Of a stretch of DNA of 64,000 nt, positions 48,082 through 57,576 are shown in pieces. The notes under the pieces are model-generated. The model saw only the letters and a program-made list of their open reading frames with translations, was not told where the DNA came from and did no database searches. The translations under genes were made by a program, and so were the position numbers. Within the stretch, counting starts at the first letter, position 1. Every line of letters starts with the position of its first letter. The stretch covers positions 39,064 to 103,063 of the forward strand of contig CAZDOK010000013.1 in the NCBI GenBank assembly GCA_964507025.1. Reading direction: 5' to 3'. This stretch comes from Amarobacter sp964507025. GTDB lineage: Bacteria; Chloroflexota; Dehalococcoidia; Tepidiformales; Tepidiformaceae.

Positions 48082-48704
48082 CACTTGAAGGCGAACTGCG
48101 CCACGGGCGCGTAACTTCGTCGGTGGATCGGACTCGGGCCCCGCTCCTGCAACAGCCGCTTGTGTTCCGGCGTCGGGTAGCCCTTGTTCTTGCACAGATT
48201 GTAGCCCGGGTACTCCGAGCACAGGTCGTTCATCAATGCGTCGCGCGCCACCTTCGCGACGATCGAGGCCGACGCCACCGCCACGCTCAGTGCATCGCCG
48301 TCGATCACCGGACGCACATTCGGCAGCGGGAGATCGAGTGCATCGCTGATGACCGCGTCTGGCTTCACGCCAAGCGCCTCGAACGCCCGCAGCATGCACA
48401 GCCGGCGCGCCGGCAGGATGCCGATCCGGTCGATCTCTTCCACCGAGGCCCAACCGACCGCAAACGGCACCGATTCTCGGATCTTCCCGGCAAGCTCGTC
48501 GCGCGTTCGCTCGGGCAATACCTTCGAATCGCGCACCTGCGTGTACCAGCGAAACCGCCGCCCGGCAGGCAGCGCAACCACCCCCGCGGCGACCGGTCCC
48601 GCCAGCGGCCCCACGCCCACCTCATCCACGCCAGCCACCCACACCGCCCCGGCGTTCCAGGCTTCCTTCTCGAACCGCAGCGAGGGGACCGGCGTCGTGC
48701 CCAT
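48078..48704 (-). CDS. rnhB: Ribonuclease HII with altered GRG motif
   Basis: A 208-residue RNase HII, which cleaves 5' to ribonucleotides in DNA. The acidic site is present: Asp and Glu in 'VAGVDEVGVGPLAGPVAAGV' near residue 23, Asp in 'AVISDALDLPLPNVRPVIDG' near 114 and Asp in 'ASASIVAKVARDALMNDLCS' near 144. The usual G-R/K-G motif that reads the 2'-OH reads G-V-G here. The C-terminal 'YNLCKNKGYPTPEHKRLLQE' is typical. It has no ribosome site and TACCAT lies 6 nt before the ATG. yraN follows, overlapping. Confidence 0.93.
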   Translation of the reverse strand: MGTTPVPSLRFEKEAWNAGAVWVAGVDEVGVGPLAGPVAAGVVALPAGRRFRWYTQVRDSKVLPERTRDELAGKIRESVPFAVGWASVEEIDRIGILPARRLCMLRAFEALGVKPDAVISDALDLPLPNVRPVIDGDALSVAVASASIVAKVARDALMNDLCSEYPGYNLCKNKGYPTPEHKRLLQERGPSPIHRRSYAPVAQFAFKW

Positions 48705-48710
48705 GCGCGC

Positions 48711-48716
48711 ATGGTA
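48711..48716 (-). promoter_or_regulatory. Candidate -10 element of rnhB (leaderless type)
   Basis: TACCAT on the minus strand, 6 nt before the ATG at 48704; no ribosome site is present. Confidence 0.4.
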
Positions 48717-48813
48717 CCGGCCCTCTCCGCCCGGGGAAGCCAGTTATGGCGCCTTCACCCGAAAACGGATGGCTCGCGGCAGGAGCTTCCCCGGTGCATG
48801 GGGCGAGGGGGGC

Positions 48814-49581
48814 CTACTCGAAGCGCTCCCAGTTCGGCACCTGGATCTGCTTTGCCTCGTCGCTCGGCTCCAGGAACTCCTCGGCCAGTACCAGTGCGTA
48901 GAGCACTTTCGTCACGCCCCAGCGCCCCTCCGCGAACTCGAAGGTCAGCACCAGGGCGATCCGCATCGTCCCATCCGGGCATTGGAATTGCGGCAGGCAC
49001 TTCGTGATCGCCGTCACCACGGCTTTGTGCTCCTCGCCGTCCAGCGCGTACACCGCCGGCGCTCCGGTACCCCAGCGGTCGGTCCTTCCGGTCTCGACCT
49101 GCGCCTGCAGCTCCTGGATGCGTGCCACCACCGACTCCACCTTGCGCAGCCCGCCCTCGGAGCGCCAGTTGCCGACTTCCACGGCTTTGATGACCTCGCC
49201 CGCGGTCTTGCATTCAGGCTGACCGAGCCCCGGCTCGATGTCCGAAGCCTTGCAGGTGTACTCCTGCCATCGCAGGCGCGCGATGATCGGGTCGAGCGCG
49301 CCGCGCGACATCTCCCGGTTGAACGTGCGCAGCATCTCGACAAAGCCTTCTCGGCTTCCCGCCTCCGGGGTCGGCGTGATCGTTCCCGGCGCCGGCGAAA
49401 GTGTCGCTGGCGAGCCCGTCGCCGTCTCGCTGGCGGGAGGAGTCGGCGTTGCCGTGTTCGCTCCCTCATCGTCATCATCCCCACATGCGGCGAGCAGCAT
49501 CCCTGCCGCCACCAGCACCCCGAGCGATGCGCCGGCAACTACCCGGCGCCATGGTTCACGCAACAACGTTCGTCCCTCCAT
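48814..49581 (-). CDS. Lipoprotein of unknown function
   Basis: A 255-residue protein with a lipoprotein signal peptide: basic start, hydrophobic stretch and the lipobox 'LLAAC' at about residue 36, followed by an Asp-rich 'GDDDDEG' (the usual +2 region) and a Thr/Pro-rich linker ('TATPTPPASETATGSPATLS'). The folded part (residues ~75-255) is helical first ('EMLRTFNREMSRGALDPIIA') and then beta; four Cys lie in 'YTCKASDI', 'PECKTAGE', 'KCLPQFQC'. No family is recognised. GGAG is upstream of the ATG; longer frames have non-coding content. Confidence 0.8.
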   Translation of the reverse strand: MEGRTLLREPWRRVVAGASLGVLVAAGMLLAACGDDDDEGANTATPTPPASETATGSPATLSPAPGTITPTPEAGSREGFVEMLRTFNREMSRGALDPIIARLRWQEYTCKASDIEPGLGQPECKTAGEVIKAVEVGNWRSEGGLRKVESVVARIQELQAQVETGRTDRWGTGAPAVYALDGEEHKAVVTAITKCLPQFQCPDGTMRIALVLTFEFAEGRWGVTKVLYALVLAEEFLEPSDEAKQIQVPNWERFE

Positions 49582-49747
49582 GGACAGTCCACTCCAGTGG
49601 AAGCTTTTCCCAGTTGGACACGCATTCCTCCCTGTCGCATCCTCCGAAAGGCCGAGATCACAGCCACGTGTGACCCGGTTCACGCCACGCGGCGGCGGGT
49701 GCCCGCCGGACTTCACCCCGCCACGCCCGGCAGCGCATCATGCTCCT

Positions 49748-50335
49748 GTGACTCGCCCACGACAGGACCCATGGCTCGAACCGTTACTCCCCCGGCTTCG
49801 CCTGGCGGGCATGAATGTTTTCGATGCCGGTTGCGGTTACGGCGCCGACGCGGAGGCCCTCGCTGACGCTGGCTTCCGGGTGGTCGCCTGTGATCGCCGC
49901 CGCCCGCCCGGCGGGTCCTGGGGCCCGCCCGTCTCCTTCTTCCTCGCCGACCTCCGGCGTCTCCCCCTTCGGGCCCCAACCTTCAGTGTGGTCATCGCCA
50001 GCCTGTCGCTCCACTATCTCTCGTGGGCCGACACGCTCGCCGCTTTTCGCTCGATCGGGACCCTCGTGGCGCCTGGCGGTTGCTTCCTCTTCCGTGTGAA
50101 CGCCAGCGACGATGTCCATCACGGTGCCGGCCAGGGCGAACAGCTCGAGCCGGGTTTCTTTCGCGTACCCGATCCACTGGTGAGCCACAGTGAGACCAAG
50201 CGCTTCTTCACCGAGGCGGATGTCCGTGCGGTCGTTCCGCCCGGGTTCGCCATCGAACACCTGGCGCACCGCACCATCCTTCGGTACGAGCAGCCAAAGC
50301 AGGTCTGGGAGTGCCTGCTCGTCCATCAACCGTGA
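49748..50335 (+). CDS. Class I SAM-dependent methyltransferase
   Basis: A 195-residue Rossmann methyltransferase. Motif I is 'NVFDAGCGYGADAEALADAG' near residue 21, the acidic end of strand 2 is 'VVACDRRRPPGG' near 43, motif II 'FFLADLRRLPLRAPTFSVVI' near 60, then 'SLSLHYLSWADTLAAFRSIG' near 80 and 'GGCFLFRVNASDDVHHGAGQ' near 108. The small size and tail 'ILRYEQPKQVWECLLVHQP' match the TehB/class-I group that methylates small molecules. Start at GTG 49748; the frame is open to 49238 but only this part is protein-like. Confidence 0.85.
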   Translation: MTRPRQDPWLEPLLPRLRLAGMNVFDAGCGYGADAEALADAGFRVVACDRRRPPGGSWGPPVSFFLADLRRLPLRAPTFSVVIASLSLHYLSWADTLAAFRSIGTLVAPGGCFLFRVNASDDVHHGAGQGEQLEPGFFRVPDPLVSHSETKRFFTEADVRAVVPPGFAIEHLAHRTILRYEQPKQVWECLLVHQP

Positions 50336-50340
50336 AGCTA

Positions 50341-51111
50341 TCAGCCCCCGCCCGGAACGGGCCACTGGCGGCGCCACAGGTACGCCAGCGCCCCGGTCGC
50401 CACCCCAACGTTGAGCGATTCCACCCGTGGGTCCATTGGCAATGCCACCCGGAAGTCGCTCTCCTGCAGCAACAGGTGGCTCACGCCTTCGCCCTCGCTT
50501 CCCATGACCAGTGCTGTCCTCCCGGGCCAGTCGAAGGCTGTCGCAGGTTGGGCCCCCACGCCGGCATCCGCCGCCACCACCCAGTAGTTCGCTTCTTTCA
50601 GTGTCTTGATCGCCATGGCCAGGTTCTGCGGGGCAGCCACAGGGGCAATGAAGCTGATGCCCGCACTTGCCCGGTGCACGCCCGGCGTCAGGAGCGCCCC
50701 GCGCCGTAACGGCAGCACCACCGCATCCACGCCCACCGCTACCGCCGTCCGCAGTACCGCCCCCAGGTTCTGCGGGTCGGTCACCCGGTCGAGCAGCAGG
50801 ATCAACGACGACTTTCCCGCCTCCCGTGCAACCGTGCGCAGGTCCACCGGTTGAAAGTCCCGCAGCCGAACGAGCACGCCCTGGTGCACCCCGTTCGCGG
50901 TCAGTTCGTCCAACCGGTATCCGTCGACCGGCTCGACCTTCAGCCCTGCCGCTCGTGCCCGCTCGACCAGTTCCAGAACGCGCTCATTCCGCGTTTCCCG
51001 GAGGTACAGCAGCGACTTCGCATACCCGGTCTCCAGCGCCATCGCGCACGGGTTGATGCCGAAAGCGAGGTCGTCCGGCGTACTGTTGGGCTTGGGTCGC
51101 AGCCGTGCCAT
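50341..51111 (-). CDS. rlmB: 23S rRNA (guanosine-2'-O-)-methyltransferase RlmB/TrmH-type
   Basis: A 256-residue SPOUT methyltransferase. The N-terminal substrate domain begins 'LAFGINPCAMALETGYAKSL' near residue 15; the knotted domain has motif 1 'LLLDRVTDPQNLGAVLRTAV' near 103, motif 2 'TALVMGSEGEGVSHLLLQES' near 200 and motif 3 'LPMDPRVESLNVGVATGALA' near 223. It 2'-O-methylates a guanosine, in 23S rRNA G2251 if it is RlmB; TrmH-like tRNA action cannot be ruled out. The methyltransferase gene at 49748 is convergent, 5 bp away. Confidence 0.9.
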   Translation of the reverse strand: MARLRPKPNSTPDDLAFGINPCAMALETGYAKSLLYLRETRNERVLELVERARAAGLKVEPVDGYRLDELTANGVHQGVLVRLRDFQPVDLRTVAREAGKSSLILLLDRVTDPQNLGAVLRTAVAVGVDAVVLPLRRGALLTPGVHRASAGISFIAPVAAPQNLAMAIKTLKEANYWVVAADAGVGAQPATAFDWPGRTALVMGSEGEGVSHLLLQESDFRVALPMDPRVESLNVGVATGALAYLWRRQWPVPGGG

Positions 51112-51150
51112 GCATTGGTAGTGTCGCACCCGCGCGCCAGCCGGGCACGG

Positions 51151-54100
51151 CTATGGCGTCGGCGCGATCGAACGCTGGTAGCTCGCCACCAGCTTCGACT
51201 GGTCCACCGCGTAGATCCGGTCCTCGCCGCTGCGGAACACCTCCGTCAGCTCCGGCATCTGCTCGAACTTCGCCAGACCTTCCGGCGTGCCGTGTACCCG
51301 CTCCTCTCCCCCCACAACCACGTACCGAGCGTTGTACTTTCGCAGGTAGTCCACGGCGAGTTGTGCCGACCCTGTCGTGTAGAACAGCTCGGTCTCAGTG
51401 CGCCGCTGCTGCACCAGCCCCGCGTAGTCGGTCCGCTGCTGGATCTGGTGCCAGTCCCAGCCGATCACCGCCGGCAGCCCGGTGTACTGGGAAATGCGAC
51501 CGGTCCACCGGTAGAGCGGTCCGACCGCCTCGACGATCACCGGCGAGCCCTCCACGTTCGCGCGCAGCCACTCGATGAGCGGCAGGTCGTCCTCCAGCCG
51601 CAACGCGACATCGTCGGCAGGGTCCTGTTCAACCTTTGCCTCGACGAAGACGGCGTAGGGGAAGAAGGCAAAGCCATTGAGCGTCGGGCCGGTTTCTTTG
51701 AAGCGCGCCTCCTGCCGTGCGCGCGTGCCCGATACCAGGAAGAGGCTCGCCCCGAACAGAAGGGCCACCAGGATCGCGCTACCGCCCAGCGCGCTCACCA
51801 CCCGCCAGTCGCGCCCCCGCAGCGTGCCGCTTCGGGCGGCATCCAGCACCCCCCTCGCGTGCCTCCCGGCATACCAGGCCGCGAATGCGCTGCCCAGCGC
51901 CAGGATCTGCCACGCCTGTAGGCTGAACTTGAACACCGTGTTCATCCGCTCGATGTCGCCCTTCAGGGTGACCACGTCCACGCCCACGGCTACGCCAAAC
52001 CCCAGCGCAAAGAGAGCGGTTGCCAGCGTCCGCGGCACGTCTTTCTCGGCCCTGCGCAACTCAAGCCACAGAAGGTTCAGGAAGAAGCCATCCACCGCCA
52101 CACCGAGCGCGATGGTCGTCAATCCGAATGCCCACGCGAATGCCCCCACGCCGCTGAGGAAGATCGTGAGCGAAAGCACCTCGATGCGCCCGTTGACCAC
52201 CGCCAGGAACGGGTTGCGCCCGTGGATGAACCGCCGGGCCGCGAGCTCCTCCCGGTAGCGCACCGCAAGGAACACCGCCGCGAACGCGATGAATACCCCG
52301 AAGTGCACGAAGAACTGGTGCGCCTTCGTCGTCTCCGGTGCCCGCGTAATCCCCGGGTCGAACGTCTCGAATCGGCCGGTGTATGGCGAGAACGCAACCG
52401 CGGCCACGAGCCCCGCAAGTGCGAGGTGGCCCACCGCATCCCACCATCGCTCCTGCCAGCGTCCCGGCCGGAGCATCTGCCCGAGCGGGATGCCCGCAAT
52501 CGCGACGAGGACCGCCGTCGGGAAGTCCCACGTGTGCACCGTCCGTACCAGCCCCACCGCCCAGCCAATCAACCCGGCGAGCACCCAGCCCCGCCAGCGC
52601 ATACCCTCACGCACGGTCGCCGCATAGGCGACCACCAGGGCGATGCTCGCCCCGAAGAAGGGCAACCCCATGAGGTGCGGATGAAGGTCCGCGAACAGCA
52701 TCGACCAGTACGGGAACTCCGTGATGTCGAACGACCCGAAATGCACGCGGGAACTGCGCCACCAGTCGAACGGGGGCAGCGTGGCACCGCCGAAGACCCA
52801 CTGCCACAGCCCGCCCACGATCCCGACCGCGCCACCAACCACGGGTACCCCTTCCGCCAGCCCCCATGCGTTGACCGCCTGCAGTCGCTCGATCCACTGG
52901 TGCGCGCCATCCAGGTTGCCAATGCCAACGAGCAAGACCGCGCCCAGCACGCCCGCAAGGATCGCCGGCCTGCTCCTCACCCTCCGCCCCGCCGCGCGCG
53001 CCTGTGATGCCATCCCCACCAGCCAGTGCACGACAGTGAACGCGACGCTCGCCGCGAGCGCGGCATACGTCGGCACGCCCAGGTTGAATGCCACTTCCGG
53101 TACGATTCGCAACGCCCGGATCGGCACCGCGAGGAAGAACCACCCCATGTAGTAGTAGTTCATGCTCCCGCCGCCGAACCACGGGTCGTACGGCGGCAGG
53201 ATCGTCGATCGCGTCACTGCCGTCAGGTAGGCCAGCTCCATCGGCTTCTCGCCGCCCTGCGGGTGGTGCCAGAGGTCCGGGTTGTACGCACGGATGAGCA
53301 GGAAGGCGAAGAATGCCGCCAGGAATACCCCCTCCACCGCCAGCCACGACCGCCAGTGCGCCCTGAGGTCTGCAGCTAGCTCCCGCCGCCGCACGACCGA
53401 AACCAGAACCCCAAGCAACAGAGATGCGCCGAACACGCCCCACACCAGTCCGCCCGAGAAATGCGCGGCTCCCCACGCCACCAGCAGCCACGTGGGCAGA
53501 GCCACCGAGGTCATCCCGAGGAACTTGCTCAGCCCATAGCCGCGACCCGGCAGCGCCCGGAACAGCCACGTCACCCATGGCACCGTCGCGAACGCCGCCA
53601 CTTCGAGCCACACCAGCCACCACAGCCACGGCAACGAGCTCGCCCATCCATCGGAGTCGAAGACGTCGGTGAAAGTCCCCCCGGACTGCTGTGTCTCGGC
53701 CTCGTCGGGCGTGAACTGCAACCCGTTGGTCCGCCCCTGTCGCGGCAGGAGGTTCACCGCCCGTTCCGGGTGCGCCTCGTAGAGCAAGGCCAGCGCCCGG
53801 TCCGGGTTCCAGGAGTCCGTCTTCCGGTAGATCCGGACCTCCGGGTGGTCGTACACCGTGAACGACTCCTCCGCGCTCGAATCATCGACGGAGATCCCGA
53901 GGAACGTCGGGTGCACCTGGAAGGTCGCCACGCGCTCGAACCCGAGCTCCCCCGATTCCAGCAGTTCGTAATACCGGATGGTCGCCGGGTATTCGCGTTC
54001 GAGCTTCTTCACCGACTCGCGGATGCGGTTCGAGGTGATAGCGACATAATCCGCGCCATTCAGCCCGCCCCGGTTCCGGTTCGCCGGGTCGCCGTACACG

Positions 54101-55728
54101 AGCTTGTAGATCTTCTGGGGCGAGTCCGGCTCGTACGGCTCGGTCTCGACGACCTGGTATTCGCGCGGTCGTGGCGGGAAGTGCCATGGCACCGGGTCGT
54201 CCCAGATCTCGCTCGTGATCGCCGCCCCGGCCGGCACGTTCTCGTACACCCACCGGGTGGCCGCGATGCGCGGGTGCTCCTGGCTGTAGACCGACTGGAA
54301 CGCCAGTGCCCACCACGCGGTCGCACCGAGCACCAGCGCGAAGACCCCGCCGGCCGCGATCGCCGCCGTTTGTGTCCCGGGCGCGAGTCGGCCCACCGAT
54401 CGGCCGAGGGGCAGGGTCTCGGGCAGCCGGCCCCGCCGGGCCCATCCCCAGAGCCCAAACAGCCCCCACCCGGCGAAAATCGCCAGCACCGGGTACATCG
54501 GCTGGAAATACCGCATGAACGCCACGAAGCGCGGACCCCAGAACACGAACACCAGCACGCCGGCAATCAGTGGCAGCGCAAATGCCAGCTCCCTCCGCCG
54601 GAACATGAACGCCCCCGCGACTGCCATCGCCACCCAGGCAGCCACCCCCAGGGCCGGACCAGTGCCCCAGAGCACCATGTTCTTCAGCGGCGTCAGGAAC
54701 GGCGTCGTCCCCGCGAACTGGACAAACGGCGGATAGTCGGCGTTGCCCTGCTGGAAGTCCCGCTCGCGCTGGATGTCGTCCCACCAGCGCTGGTTCAATG
54801 CCATGTCCCAGAAATTCGGCCCCTCGAACGCATACGGCTGCGCGATCCGGAACACCACCAGCGAAACGGCCCCGGCCAGGCAGAGCATCGAGAAGTCGTT
54901 CGCCCAGGTCCACGGCGGCGCATCCTGGCCCCGGCTCGCCGAACCCCTCCACCGCAGCCCCAGCTGGGGGAGGTCGCGCAGCCCAACCCGGAGAGCGAAC
55001 GCTGCCACCGGGAGCACCGCGAAAATCGCGCCGTTCACCTTGCAGGCAACCGCCAGCCCGATCGCCGCCCCGAACCCCACCGCCAGCCACCACGAAGCCG
55101 CCCCGCTGCTGCGCACCCAGAGGATGCTGAGCAGCAGCGTCAGCGTCGCGAAGAACGTCAGGTACGGGTCGGCTGTCCAGAAGTGCGCAAGCTGCGTCGG
55201 CAGCACAGCCAGCGCATACAGGAGCGCCGCGAGCAGCCCGGCCCTGCTCCCGAAAAGCCGCCAGCCAGCCGCGAACACCAGCAGGATGGTCGCCGTGTCG
55301 AAAAGGGCCGTGACCCGCCGCCCCCACACCACCGTGTAGTCATAGGAATTGTCTGGTCCCGAAGGGTCGTCACCCGCGAACGTCGCAACGGCCTTCACCA
55401 GGAACAGCGGGAAGGTTCCGTACACATAGGAGTTGGTCTCGCCGTCGTTGTAGGGGTTGAGCGGGCTGTTGGCCGTGTCGAAATACCCACCCAGGCCGTC
55501 CGGCCAGTCGATACGGTTGGACACCAGTGAGAGGAATCGCTCGTCCGGATGCATCTGCAATGGCCGGTCCGACTCGGGCGGCTGATCCCACCCGAGCCCG
55601 TGGAAGCGGAGCGCGCCACCCAGCACGACGATCAGCAGCAGGGCACCCACCTGCCACTGCCAGACCAGGGCGATGAACCGTGAGGACATTCGTCGCCAGG
55701 CCGGCGCCCTCCGGCGAGGCTCGGTCAT
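51151..55728 (-). CDS. Giant membrane glycosyltransferase fusion: GT-C (ArnT/PMT-like) plus DUF2298
   Basis: A 1525-residue protein with ~25 predicted transmembrane helices. The first half resembles GT-C enzymes: an acidic luminal motif 'HPDERFLSLVSNRIDWP' near residue 59 after helix 1 and a cluster of helices with 'LAHFWTADPYLTFFATLTLL' near 180. The second half matches DUF2298 (Chlor_Arch_YYY): 'GGEKPMELAYLTAVTRSTIL' near 833, 'PPYDPWFGGGSMNYYYMGWF' near 853, 'ITEFPYWSMLFADLHPHLMG' near 1000 and 'RMNTVFKFSLQAWQI' near 1265. Both are probably lipid-sugar transferases; the sugar and target are unknown. Such fused forms are seen in Chloroflexota. Confidence 0.9.
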   Translation of the reverse strand: MTEPRRRAPAWRRMSSRFIALVWQWQVGALLLIVVLGGALRFHGLGWDQPPESDRPLQMHPDERFLSLVSNRIDWPDGLGGYFDTANSPLNPYNDGETNSYVYGTFPLFLVKAVATFAGDDPSGPDNSYDYTVVWGRRVTALFDTATILLVFAAGWRLFGSRAGLLAALLYALAVLPTQLAHFWTADPYLTFFATLTLLLSILWVRSSGAASWWLAVGFGAAIGLAVACKVNGAIFAVLPVAAFALRVGLRDLPQLGLRWRGSASRGQDAPPWTWANDFSMLCLAGAVSLVVFRIAQPYAFEGPNFWDMALNQRWWDDIQRERDFQQGNADYPPFVQFAGTTPFLTPLKNMVLWGTGPALGVAAWVAMAVAGAFMFRRRELAFALPLIAGVLVFVFWGPRFVAFMRYFQPMYPVLAIFAGWGLFGLWGWARRGRLPETLPLGRSVGRLAPGTQTAAIAAGGVFALVLGATAWWALAFQSVYSQEHPRIAATRWVYENVPAGAAITSEIWDDPVPWHFPPRPREYQVVETEPYEPDSPQKIYKLVYGDPANRNRGGLNGADYVAITSNRIRESVKKLEREYPATIRYYELLESGELGFERVATFQVHPTFLGISVDDSSAEESFTVYDHPEVRIYRKTDSWNPDRALALLYEAHPERAVNLLPRQGRTNGLQFTPDEAETQQSGGTFTDVFDSDGWASSLPWLWWLVWLEVAAFATVPWVTWLFRALPGRGYGLSKFLGMTSVALPTWLLVAWGAAHFSGGLVWGVFGASLLLGVLVSVVRRRELAADLRAHWRSWLAVEGVFLAAFFAFLLIRAYNPDLWHHPQGGEKPMELAYLTAVTRSTILPPYDPWFGGGSMNYYYMGWFFLAVPIRALRIVPEVAFNLGVPTYAALAASVAFTVVHWLVGMASQARAAGRRVRSRPAILAGVLGAVLLVGIGNLDGAHQWIERLQAVNAWGLAEGVPVVGGAVGIVGGLWQWVFGGATLPPFDWWRSSRVHFGSFDITEFPYWSMLFADLHPHLMGLPFFGASIALVVAYAATVREGMRWRGWVLAGLIGWAVGLVRTVHTWDFPTAVLVAIAGIPLGQMLRPGRWQERWWDAVGHLALAGLVAAVAFSPYTGRFETFDPGITRAPETTKAHQFFVHFGVFIAFAAVFLAVRYREELAARRFIHGRNPFLAVVNGRIEVLSLTIFLSGVGAFAWAFGLTTIALGVAVDGFFLNLLWLELRRAEKDVPRTLATALFALGFGVAVGVDVVTLKGDIERMNTVFKFSLQAWQILALGSAFAAWYAGRHARGVLDAARSGTLRGRDWRVVSALGGSAILVALLFGASLFLVSGTRARQEARFKETGPTLNGFAFFPYAVFVEAKVEQDPADDVALRLEDDLPLIEWLRANVEGSPVIVEAVGPLYRWTGRISQYTGLPAVIGWDWHQIQQRTDYAGLVQQRRTETELFYTTGSAQLAVDYLRKYNARYVVVGGEERVHGTPEGLAKFEQMPELTEVFRSGEDRIYAVDQSKLVASYQRSIAPTP

Positions 55729-55787
55729 GGTCTCTGCCAAACGCCCTCCGGGTGGCGAGATGCGCTACAGGATACGATGGCCGCCGC

Positions 55788-57095
55788 TCAAGCGGACGCC
55801 CCATTGCCACTGCCCACCACGCCGCGGGCCCGCAACTCCTCGCGTTCGCTTGCCGCGAACCCCAGCTCCGCCAGCACCTCGTCGGTGTGCTCATCCAGCT
55901 GTGGCGCCGACGACCTGATCCGCGTCGGTGTTGCGTCCATCCGCAGCGGCGGCCCAAACGTCTTGTACGGCCCAAGCAACGGATGCTCGATATCCACGAC
56001 GTACCCGTTGTCCACCAGTTGCGGGTCGTGGAACACGTCGGGCGGGAAGTTCAGCGGGCCACACGGCACACCGCCAGCGCGCAACGCCTCTATCCACTCG
56101 GTCGTGGTCCGGCCCGCGAAGAGGTCTTCCACCTCCCGCACCAGCCTGGTCAGCCGGTCGTAGGCCCCGGCACTTCCCAGGTCGAACCCGGGCTCCGTGC
56201 GCGGATCGTGGACGCCGGTGACTGCCCGGAAGCGCGCATTCAGCTGGGGGCTCAGGCAGCCCACGCTCACGAAACTGTCGCGCGTCCGGTAGTTCCGGAA
56301 ATAGATGTTCGCGTATCCGCCCCGCACGTAGTGCCGCTCCCAGATCGCCCGCTGTTCCTCGAAGCCTGCCTCGCGTTCTCGCGCCTGCGCCATCTCGTCG
56401 CGATAGGGCTCTTCCTTTTGCGCGTCGGTCACCCCGAACCAGCTCAACAGCTGGTGCCCGAGTGCCATCGCCGTCGAGAGCAGCGAGGTCTCCACACGCT
56501 GGCCCCGCCCGGTCAGGTCACGGTGCCGCAGTGCCGCCACCACCCCCAGCGCCGAGAACGCCCCCGTCCCCATGTCGTTGAACGCCGGCCGGATGTTCAT
56601 CGGCACGCCGTCGCGCTCGCGCGCCGTCAGCACCGAGGTGCCCGACATCGCCTGTACAACCACGTCGTACCCCGGGTCGCCCCCGAACGGCCCGCGCATG
56701 CCAAGCGGCACGTGCTCCAGGTACACGATACGAGGGTTGATCGCCGCGAACTCCTCGTACGTGAGCGCGTAGCGCGGAACATCGGCCGGCTTCATCGACA
56801 CGAGGGCCACATCCGCCCACCCCACAAGCGCCTCCACCACCGGCCGCGACTCCGGCCGCGTCACATCGAGGCAGATAGACCGCTTTCCCCGGTTCACCAG
56901 CGTGAATCCCTTGCTTTCGCCCGGCAGGATTGGCTCCATCGTGTAGCGGATGCCGTCACCAGCTGGCGGCTCGACCTTCACGACCTTCGCGCCCATGTCG
57001 GCCAGCAGCAGCCCGGCAAACGGGATCGCCAGTGCCCCGGCGAACTCGACGACGCGCACGCCATCGAGCGCACCCGGTGGGGTTGCTTCATTCAT
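55788..57095 (-). CDS. CaiB/BaiF CoA-transferase family protein
   Basis: A 435-residue class III CoA-transferase. The start 'LDGVRVVEFAGALAIPFAGL' near residue 10 and 'LLADMGAKVVKVEPPAGDG' near 30 are the family opening; the catalytic Asp that forms the acyl anhydride lies in 'RPAFNDMGTGAFSALGVVAA' near 170. 'NPRIVYLEHVPLGMRGPFGG' near 120 is the CoA-binding loop. It moves CoA between carboxylic acids; formyl-CoA, carnitine, bile-acid or benzylsuccinate types cannot be told apart. No ribosome site; a TATCGT hexamer lies 8 nt upstream. The frame runs open to 57563 without coding content. Confidence 0.9.
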   Translation of the reverse strand: MNEATPPGALDGVRVVEFAGALAIPFAGLLLADMGAKVVKVEPPAGDGIRYTMEPILPGESKGFTLVNRGKRSICLDVTRPESRPVVEALVGWADVALVSMKPADVPRYALTYEEFAAINPRIVYLEHVPLGMRGPFGGDPGYDVVVQAMSGTSVLTARERDGVPMNIRPAFNDMGTGAFSALGVVAALRHRDLTGRGQRVETSLLSTAMALGHQLLSWFGVTDAQKEEPYRDEMAQAREREAGFEEQRAIWERHYVRGGYANIYFRNYRTRDSFVSVGCLSPQLNARFRAVTGVHDPRTEPGFDLGSAGAYDRLTRLVREVEDLFAGRTTTEWIEALRAGGVPCGPLNFPPDVFHDPQLVDNGYVVDIEHPLLGPYKTFGPPLRMDATPTRIRSSAPQLDEHTDEVLAELGFAASEREELRARGVVGSGNGASA

Positions 57096-57103
57096 GGCCG
57101 CGA

Positions 57104-57109
57104 ACGATA
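57104..57109 (-). promoter_or_regulatory. Candidate -10 element of the CoA-transferase gene (leaderless type)
   Basis: TATCGT on the minus strand, 8 nt before the ATG at 57095; no ribosome site is present. Confidence 0.4.
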
Positions 57110-57127
57110 CAGGATGCTGCCGCCCGT

Positions 57128-57508
57128 CTACCGCTCCTTCAGCAGGTCCCGGATCTCCCGCAACAGGGCGATGTCCTCCGGCGTCGGTACATCGGCAGCC
57201 ACTTCGCCGCGCTTTCGCCGCGCCGCCAGCGCGTTCAACGGCTTCACCACGACAAAGAAGATCACCGCCGCGATCGACACGAACGAGATCACCGCGTTGA
57301 TGAACGCCCCGTACAGGAAGCGCGAGTCGTTGATCGTGAAGTCCAGCGCGCTGAAGTCCGGCTCGCCGAAGATCGCGCCAATCAGCGGTGTGAACAGGTT
57401 CTCCACCGCCGAAGTCACCACCGCCCCGAACGCCGCACCGATGACGACTGCAACTGCCAGGTCGATGACGTTCCCCCGAAGGACGAAGTCGCGGAACTCC
57501 TTGATCAT
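57128..57508 (-). CDS. mscL: Large-conductance mechanosensitive channel MscL
   Basis: A 126-residue MscL. The N-terminal amphipathic helix and first transmembrane helix read 'MIKEFRDFVLRGNVIDLAVA' and 'VVIGAAFGAVVTSAVENLF', the second helix 'FINAVISFVSIAAVIFFVVV' near 69, and the C-terminal helix 'TPEDIALLREIRDLLKER'. It opens under membrane tension to release solutes in osmotic downshock. A GGGAGGTG site lies 6-9 nt upstream of the ATG. Length is slightly under the E. coli protein. Confidence 0.96.
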   Translation of the reverse strand: MIKEFRDFVLRGNVIDLAVAVVIGAAFGAVVTSAVENLFTPLIGAIFGEPDFSALDFTINDSRFLYGAFINAVISFVSIAAVIFFVVVKPLNALAARRKRGEVAADVPTPEDIALLREIRDLLKER

Positions 57509-57576
57509 CCGAGCACCTCCCGGTTTCGCCGCGAATCCTAGGGGAAACCCCTATGCCCCACAACCCGGAGTTTCGC

